DNA from: JALHRI01 sp044351685
GTDB taxonomy: Bacteria; Pseudomonadota; Alphaproteobacteria; Rickettsiales; UBA3002
DNA length: 9,704 bases
Direction of reading: 5' to 3'
Assembly: GCA_044351685.1 (NCBI GenBank)
Contig: JBILFK010000043.1
Coordinates: 1-9,704 of the forward strand
Shown here: piece after piece, positions 5,295-9,704 of the stretch
How the letters are laid out: every line of letters begins with the position of its first letter
Position numbering within the stretch: the first letter of the stretch is position 1
The notes under the pieces: generated by a model
The model's database searches: none
The model's input: only the letters and a program-made list of their open reading frames with translations
What the model was told of the DNA's origin: nothing
Position numbers and translations under genes: made by a program

Positions 5295-7079
5295 ATGAAT
5301 TGCCCGTGGCTTATACGCTCTATTTTGGCTCTGGCGCTTGGTTTGCATGCAAGTGTTGCCGTGGCCGATGAGCCTCGTCAGGGTGTCTCAGCGCCGCGTA
5401 GCGTAACACTGCCAGAAACCAAAAACATCGAAAAATCCGGCATAAACACTGGAGTTGCGGGCAGTATTCTCTCCAGCCGCTTTGCCAATTCGCACCGCGA
5501 TCTTGAGCAATCGGCCAAATATATTGATGAAACACTAGCGCATGAGCCAAAAAACGAGAAATTTGTCAAAGATGGCATTCGTATTAACGTGCTGATTGGC
5601 GATATTGCCAAAGCCCAGCGCTATGTGGCGATGTTGCCCAAAATTACGCACAAAGAACCCCTCATTGCTTCGCTGCTGATGTTACAGGAACTGGATGCGA
5701 AGCATTATGCCTCGGCGCATACGCTGATTGAAAATGCAAGTTCAGGCGGGTTGTTTGGCGTGATTAAGCCAGTGCTGCTGCGATGGATCGAGGTGGCAAA
5801 GAACCCGGCGATGAAACCCGTGGATATGCAAAAAATAGTAGATAAATCGGGGTTCTTTGCGCCATTCCTGAATTATCAGCAGGCGCTTATCAACGATGTT
5901 TTGGGGCATCAGGAAGCGGCCAGTGGTTTTTACCGCTTAGCCAGCGCCGATGCTGCACTCACGCCTTACCGCGTGGTCGAGGCATTGGCGAATTTTTACA
6001 TGCGTCAGGGTCAGTGGAAACAGGCGCAGGAAGTGTTTGATAGCTACGCCAAAGCGAACCCCGATTCGTCGCTGCTACCCGATAATTTGCTGACGCTGGG
6101 CGTGAAGCGCGATGTGCCCAAACCGCTTGTAGCCAATAGCCGCGAAGGCTTAGCCGAAATATATTTTACCACCGCCAGTATTTTGTATGGCGAAGAAGCC
6201 ACCGAGGAAACCTTCTTGTTTTTACGGCTCGCGCTTTATTTGCGCCCAGATTTCCCTCCAGCACAGCTGATGCTGGCTAATCTCTATGAACAAATAAATT
6301 CGTATCAGAAGGCTATACGGGTTTACGATACGATTGCTCCGGGCAATGTGTTTTTCAGACGCGGGCAAGTGCGCAAAGCCCTGAATCTGGAAGCGTTAGG
6401 CAAAATCGATGAAGCAATCGCGCTGTTAGATTCGCTTGCTGAAACCTACCCGCACGATGTTAGTTCGCTGATTACCAAAGGCGATATTCTGCGTGAGCAA
6501 GAGAAATTCAACGAAGCTTCGGCGGCGTATAGCGTGGCGATTGACCGCTCGACGATCGGCCGCGATGATTGGCCATTATTCTACGCACGCGGCATTTGCT
6601 ACGAGCGTGCTGGCCAGTGGAATGCAGCGGAAAAAGATTTTTTAAAAGCCCTGTCGCTGAAACCAAACGAACCCGAGGTGTTAAACTATCTGGCTTATAG
6701 CTGGCTGACGATGAATAAAAACATTCAGAAGGCCAAAGAAATGCTAATCGTTGCCGTCGATGCGCGCCCGGAAGATGCGCATATCGTAGATTCGTTGGGC
6801 TGGGCGCATTATCTTTCGGGTGATTTTGAAAAAGCCGTCGAGATATTAGAGCAGGCGTTGAACCTGATGCCTGATGATCCTTCCATCAATGATCATTTGG
6901 GTGATGCCTACTGGCGCGCCGAACGCAAAACCGAAGCGCAATTTCAGTGGCAACGTGCCTTGAAGAACAAACCTGAAAAAGACCTTAAAAAAGCACTGGA
7001 ACGAAAGTTGCGCTCTGGCTTATCGCCCTTCATGCCGCAACAGCAATCCCTGAAACTGCCTTTGCCCGCCAGAATCTAA
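5295..7079 (+). CDS. Exported tetratricopeptide repeat protein, conserved upstream of ispE
   Basis: A 594-residue TPR protein, probably a periplasmic or envelope scaffold; TPR folds bind peptides or partner proteins, and no enzyme domain is visible. The start MNCPWLIRSILALALGLHASVAVADEP is a signal peptide with likely cleavage after VAVA, near residue 24. TPR or TPR-like helical pairs run through most of the chain and are clearest at about 285-560. Examples are FYARGICYERAGQWNAAEKDFLKALSLKPN at 429-458 and, further on, VDSLGWAHYLSGDFEKAVEILEQAL and INDHLGDAYWRAERKTEAQF. The last 35 residues are Lys-rich then Pro-rich. The ATG at 5295 is favoured because it begins the signal peptide; the frame stays open to 5067, but that part lies antisense to the small basic protein gene. 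The ribosome site (AGGAAAG, about 15 bases away) is poor. Its stop overlaps ispE by one base. From memory, this TPR-ispE pairing is common in alphaproteobacteria. Confidence 0.9.
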   Translation: MNCPWLIRSILALALGLHASVAVADEPRQGVSAPRSVTLPETKNIEKSGINTGVAGSILSSRFANSHRDLEQSAKYIDETLAHEPKNEKFVKDGIRINVLIGDIAKAQRYVAMLPKITHKEPLIASLLMLQELDAKHYASAHTLIENASSGGLFGVIKPVLLRWIEVAKNPAMKPVDMQKIVDKSGFFAPFLNYQQALINDVLGHQEAASGFYRLASADAALTPYRVVEALANFYMRQGQWKQAQEVFDSYAKANPDSSLLPDNLLTLGVKRDVPKPLVANSREGLAEIYFTTASILYGEEATEETFLFLRLALYLRPDFPPAQLMLANLYEQINSYQKAIRVYDTIAPGNVFFRRGQVRKALNLEALGKIDEAIALLDSLAETYPHDVSSLITKGDILREQEKFNEASAAYSVAIDRSTIGRDDWPLFYARGICYERAGQWNAAEKDFLKALSLKPNEPEVLNYLAYSWLTMNKNIQKAKEMLIVAVDARPEDAHIVDSLGWAHYLSGDFEKAVEILEQALNLMPDDPSINDHLGDAYWRAERKTEAQFQWQRALKNKPEKDLKKALERKLRSGLSPFMPQQQSLKLPLPARI

Positions 7080-7936
7080 TGTATCGTGCGATTGCCCCGG
7101 CAAAACTGAACCTGAGTTTGCATATTCACGGCAAACGCCCTGATGGCTACCACCTTATCGAATCGCTGGTGGCATTCACTCGCTTTGGCGATGAAATCAC
7201 GGTGGAAGCAGCCTCAGCGCTTTCGCTGATGACGCAGGGCGAATTTGCTGAGCAGGCAGGTGCACCAGAAACCAACCTTGTCTTGCGAGCCGCGCGCGCA
7301 CTTGCACAGCGATACAACATCACTCATGGCGCGCGCATAACACTTACAAAGAATATCCCCGTAGGGGCCGGGCTGGGGGGCGGTTCGAGTGATGCTGCGT
7401 GTGCACTGCATTTGCTGGCGCGTTTATGGGAAATTTCTGCTTCACTACACGATTTGCAGGCCATTGGCTTGCCGCTGGGTGCCGATATACCCATGTGCCT
7501 ACATGCGCCGCAAGCGTTGGTGGCACGTGGAATCGGCGAAGATATCACCCAATTACCGTTTGCTATTAACGGGCATGTGGTACTGGTGTATCCGCATGTG
7601 CATGTGGCGACGAAGCAGGTGTATGCAGCGCTGGATAATGCGAACACGCTACCTGCAACACACTGGCATGCAGCAAGCAACACAACTATCTGGCCCATGC
7701 TTCAGCAAACACGCAATCATTTGCAGCGCGCAGCGATTAGTGTGGCGCCCCAAATTGCCGAAGTGCTGCTGGCGATGGAAACAGCACCTTTCAGCATGGA
7801 TTTGATTCGCATGAGCGGTAGTGGTTCGTGCTGTATTGCTGTCACGCAAGAAAAAAGCCAGGCACAAGGCCTGGCTTCATATTTGGTTTCTCAACACCCG
7901 CATTGGTGGGTGTTGCAGACAGAACTGGTGCAATAA
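7079..7936 (+). CDS. ispE: 4-diphosphocytidyl-2-C-methyl-D-erythritol kinase
   Basis: Cytosolic GHMP kinase that phosphorylates the 2-hydroxyl of CDP-methylerythritol using ATP, the fourth enzymatic step of the non-mevalonate (MEP) route to isoprenoids. The 285-residue protein is full length. APAKLNL at 6-12 carries the conserved active-site Lys (K9), PDGYHLIESL (21-30) is typical, PVGAGLGGGSSDAA (94-107) is the ATP-binding glycine loop, LGADIPM (133-139) holds the catalytic Asp (D136), and MSGSGS (245-250) is GHMP motif 3. The ATG shares its A with the TAA of the TPR gene (TAATG) and lacks a clear Shine-Dalgarno, so translation is probably coupled. The last 80 bases also encode two hairpins, one of which works as a terminator for the opposite strand. 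The stop abuts the stop of the convergent DsbA-family gene with no intergenic base. Confidence 0.97.
   Translation: MYRAIAPAKLNLSLHIHGKRPDGYHLIESLVAFTRFGDEITVEAASALSLMTQGEFAEQAGAPETNLVLRAARALAQRYNITHGARITLTKNIPVGAGLGGGSSDAACALHLLARLWEISASLHDLQAIGLPLGADIPMCLHAPQALVARGIGEDITQLPFAINGHVVLVYPHVHVATKQVYAALDNANTLPATHWHAASNTTIWPMLQQTRNHLQRAAISVAPQIAEVLLAMETAPFSMDLIRMSGSGSCCIAVTQEKSQAQGLASYLVSQHPHWWVLQTELVQ
7851..7877 (-). terminator. Intrinsic terminator of the DsbA-like gene, inside ispE
   Basis: On the minus strand, AAGCCAGGC, loop CTTGT, GCCTGGCTT (9-base perfect stem, 7855-7877) is followed at once by a T-run (six consecutive T including the stem's last two) and then CTT. This is a textbook rho-independent terminator 60 bases past the DsbA-like stop. 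It lies wholly within the ispE coding sequence, where it encodes roughly QEKSQAQGLAS. On the plus strand the tail is A-rich on the wrong side, so it should not stop ispE transcription. Confidence 0.85.
7892..7915. repeat. Second hairpin in the ispE 3' end
   Basis: Perfect 8-base arms CAACACCC (7892-7899) and GGGTGTTG (7908-7915) surround an 8-base loop. It encodes SQHPHWWVLQ of IspE. On the minus strand it precedes the terminator hairpin by 14 bases in the DsbA-like 3' leader-out region. No T-run follows it on either strand. Confidence 0.55.
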
Positions 7937-8686
7937 TTATTTTTTGCCCAATTTCTGTTCAATTTCAGTAACATTGACCGCATGCGGAATCAATTCGTCG
8001 CCAACGATCAGTGTAGGCGTTCCCTGCACATGCAGTTTATCGCCGATGCCACGGTTGGTTTGCAGCATTTCTGCATATTCGGGTTTGGCGATTTCGGCTT
8101 TAATCTTCGCAACATCCAACCCCAACGATTTTGCAAAACCGAGAGCCGCGGCTTCATCGGCACGGCCTTCATGGCTCATCATTTTTTCGTGGAATGGGAA
8201 ATATTTTTCTGGGTCAAGTTTGAAAACAGCCAGAGCAATTTTGGAGTTGGTATCTGATTGCGGGCCAAAAATGGGATATTCTTTGAAAATAACTTTAATA
8301 TCTGGGTCTTGCTTGGCAAGTTTGGCAAGTTCTTTGAACTGCATTTTGCAAGCAGGGCAGTTATAATCGAAAAACTCTACCACCACTTTATCCGAATCTG
8401 CTGGGCCAATAAACGGGCTGTTTGCATTATCGTAAATTGCCAGACGCAGCGCCTTATCTTTCAAGGCTTCTGAAGCTTTGGCTGTCTTTTCTTGCATGTC
8501 GGCATTTTGCATGTTCTGCACCGATTCGATAATCAATTTTGGTTCGCTCTTAATCACTTCACGAACAATTTCTTTTACTTTTGCTTCATTGACACCGCCG
8601 CCGAATACGTTGCTTTGGGTCATGGCACCTGCACCCAAAAGGGCGCCTGCACCGACAGCCAGAATTAGTTTTACGTTGGTATCCAT
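7937..8686 (-). CDS. DsbA-family thiol:disulfide oxidoreductase (Com1-like)
   Basis: Periplasmic thioredoxin-fold protein expected to form or rearrange disulfides in exported proteins. The 249-residue product has an N-terminal hydrophobic segment (residues 5-23, VKLILAVGAGALLGAGAMT) serving as signal or anchor. A helical, charged linker (33-80, VNEAKVKEIVREVIKSEPKLI...) typical of Com1 or ScsC-like DsbA proteins follows. The thioredoxin domain has VVVEFFDYNCPACKMQF with the redox pair C110-P-A-C113 and the cis-proline loop GTPTLIVG with P224. The start is well fixed: GGGGAG lies 5 bases before the ATG. It is downstream of, and on the same strand as, an M48 protease gene with a 114-base gap. 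It could act as an oxidase or an isomerase; the CPAC dipeptide alone does not decide. A partner such as DsbB or DsbD is not in the window. Confidence 0.93.
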   Translation of the reverse strand: MDTNVKLILAVGAGALLGAGAMTQSNVFGGGVNEAKVKEIVREVIKSEPKLIIESVQNMQNADMQEKTAKASEALKDKALRLAIYDNANSPFIGPADSDKVVVEFFDYNCPACKMQFKELAKLAKQDPDIKVIFKEYPIFGPQSDTNSKIALAVFKLDPEKYFPFHEKMMSHEGRADEAAALGFAKSLGLDVAKIKAEIAKPEYAEMLQTNRGIGDKLHVQGTPTLIVGDELIPHAVNVTEIEQKLGKK

Positions 8687-8716
8687 AGTAACTCCCCGGA
8701 GTGGTTATAATACGTG

Positions 8717-8731
8717 CGGATAGTGTATCCG
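8717..8731. promoter_or_regulatory. Dyad upstream of the DsbA-like gene
   Basis: CGGATA (8717-8722), GTG, TATCCG (8726-8731) is a perfect 6-base inverted repeat 31 bases upstream of the DsbA-like start. Between it and the ribosome site the minus strand reads TATTATAAC, a possible -10 box, without a clear -35. It could be an operator or a small hairpin in the leader. The rest of the gap 8687-8800 shows no clear terminator for the upstream protease gene, so the two may be co-transcribed. Confidence 0.3.
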
Positions 8732-8800
8732 AACGACTAATGATATCTATAGCGTATTTAAGGAAACGGTGAAGTGAAATCTGCGCAACCCCTATTTGCG

Positions 8801-9704
8801 TTAGAAGATGCTTTCAGCTTCGGTTTTTTTTCGTATCTGCTCTTTTGCATCACGTTCCAGATCATCGGCTTCAAGCAGCGAAGGTGAGTTTTGGGGTAGC
8901 AAGCCCCGTGCCCGGGTAACGTTCTGAATCACTTCTTCGTGGGCGCCATTGCTGGCGGATTCTTTGGCCAGCGAAAGATACGATTCCCCAAGATTTCCCT
9001 GCCTTCCGTAAGCAATCGCCAATTGGTTCCAGGTAAAGCTGTTGGCATCTTCAATGACGGCAGATGCCTGCAATAACTGAATCGCTTGTGGTAATTTTCC
9101 AGGGATGTCTTGAGCAATCAGCGTTTTGGCATAATCGGTGGCAATCAGCGCAGAATTGGGCAGCAATGCATGCGCTTTGCTGTAGGCGTTTTCAGCATCA
9201 TCGAGTTTGCCATTCTCGAAATAAATTTGGCCGATTGTATCGTAAAAAAATCCGTTTTCAGGGTATTTTGCAATTAATGCCTGCATGCCTGAAATGGCTG
9301 TATCTAAATGATTGCGGCGAAATTCGGCAATCGCGCGCGCATAGTTGCCCGCATCGGAGGTATCGCTTGCAGGGTAACGCCGTAGCACGGCATCATATTC
9401 TTCGGTAAAACCAATCAGTTTCGCGAGCATCAGTGCGTGGGCGGGAATAAATTCCGGCGGCACTGCATCTTTCGGAATGGTGGAGCGCTGCACATGATTG
9501 CGCATGGTGGCCACGCGTTCTTGCGTCAGTGGGTGGGTGAGCAGGTAGGGGTCTTGGCGCGATCCGCGCTCGTTGCGGCGTAATAGCTCGAACATTTCTA
9601 GCATCCCCGAAGCTGAAATGCCCAAACTATCAAGAAAGGTGAGTGCGGCCTGATCTGCCGATTGCTCGTTGACGCGAATGCCTGTTAAAAACTGACGTAG
9701 TGCG
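8801..9704 (-). CDS. M48-family metalloprotease with TPR-like repeats (BepA-like), N-terminus cut by right edge
   Basis: Probably a periplasmic zinc protease or chaperone of outer-membrane protein assembly, of the BepA (YfgC) type. Three hundred C-terminal residues are visible and the frame is open to the right edge; a TTG at 9625 is internal, not the start. Near the visible beginning, NEQSADQAALTFLDSLGIS matches the M48 ExxAD segment, whose Glu (codon 9665-9667) is the third zinc ligand. DPYLLTHPLTQERVATM follows, matching the conserved HPxTxxR stretch. The HExxH motif must lie beyond the edge. Helical repeats follow: ARAIAEFRRNHLDTAISGMQ and FFYDTIGQIYFENGKLDDAENAYSKAHALLP are clear TPR units. 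The short C-terminal tail is charged (residues RKKTEAE) and includes a run of eight A on the coding strand. The DsbA-like gene follows on the same strand. Confidence 0.88.
   Translation of the reverse strand, partial: ALRQFLTGIRVNEQSADQAALTFLDSLGISASGMLEMFELLRRNERGSRQDPYLLTHPLTQERVATMRNHVQRSTIPKDAVPPEFIPAHALMLAKLIGFTEEYDAVLRRYPASDTSDAGNYARAIAEFRRNHLDTAISGMQALIAKYPENGFFYDTIGQIYFENGKLDDAENAYSKAHALLPNSALIATDYAKTLIAQDIPGKLPQAIQLLQASAVIEDANSFTWNQLAIAYGRQGNLGESYLSLAKESASNGAHEEVIQNVTRARGLLPQNSPSLLEADDLERDAKEQIRKKTEAESIF

Noticed and set aside
7821..8366. 181-residue plus-strand frame across the ispE/DsbA junction
   Set aside because: It is antisense to the DsbA-like gene and out of frame with ispE, low in complexity of any known fold (Cys/Ser-rich shadow composition), and has no ribosome site.
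8784..8800. CGCAA...TTGCG as a terminator of the protease gene
   Set aside because: Only a 5-base stem with a 7-base loop and no T-run; too weak.

Overview
The window looks like a chromosomal segment of an alphaproteobacterium of moderate G+C (about half, judged by eye). The evidence is protein style and gene order. The uracil-DNA glycosylase has the alphaproteobacterial form (CALK and WRPPGNR in place of two Fe-S cysteines). From memory, the order glycosylase / ETF-ubiquinone oxidoreductase / TPR protein / ispE is common in that class. No phage, IS, CRISPR, tRNA or rRNA was seen, and no stretch over 300 bases lacks a gene.

Layout. Minus strand, 1-2611: the 5' end of rnhB (running off the left edge), a Slt-type lytic transglycosylase whose stop overlaps the rnhB start, and a family-4-like uracil-DNA glycosylase. 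Plus strand, 2684-4848: two small unrecognised genes that overlap by 8 bases and carry a strong internal ribosome binding site, then electron transfer flavoprotein-ubiquinone oxidoreductase. Two interrupted hairpins follow it, the second with a T-rich tail (terminator). Minus strand, 4985-5182: a small basic protein of unknown function, divergent from the next operon across a 112-base region with a promoter-like inverted repeat. Plus strand, 5295-7936: an exported TPR protein overlapping ispE by one base. Minus strand, 7937-9704: a DsbA-family thiol oxidoreductase whose stop abuts the ispE stop, and upstream of it a partial M48 metalloprotease with C-terminal TPR-like repeats, cut by the right edge.

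How they fit together. Most genes are housekeeping: DNA repair (RNase HII, uracil-DNA glycosylase), respiratory electron entry (ETF-QO), isoprenoid synthesis (IspE) and envelope work (lytic transglycosylase, exported TPR protein, DsbA-like protein, BepA-like protease). The least explained parts are the small overlapping gene pair at 2684-3149 and the small basic protein at 4985-5182. The clearest structural curiosity is a minus-strand intrinsic terminator for the DsbA-like gene lying inside the 3' coding end of ispE. I found no convincing new multi-gene system.
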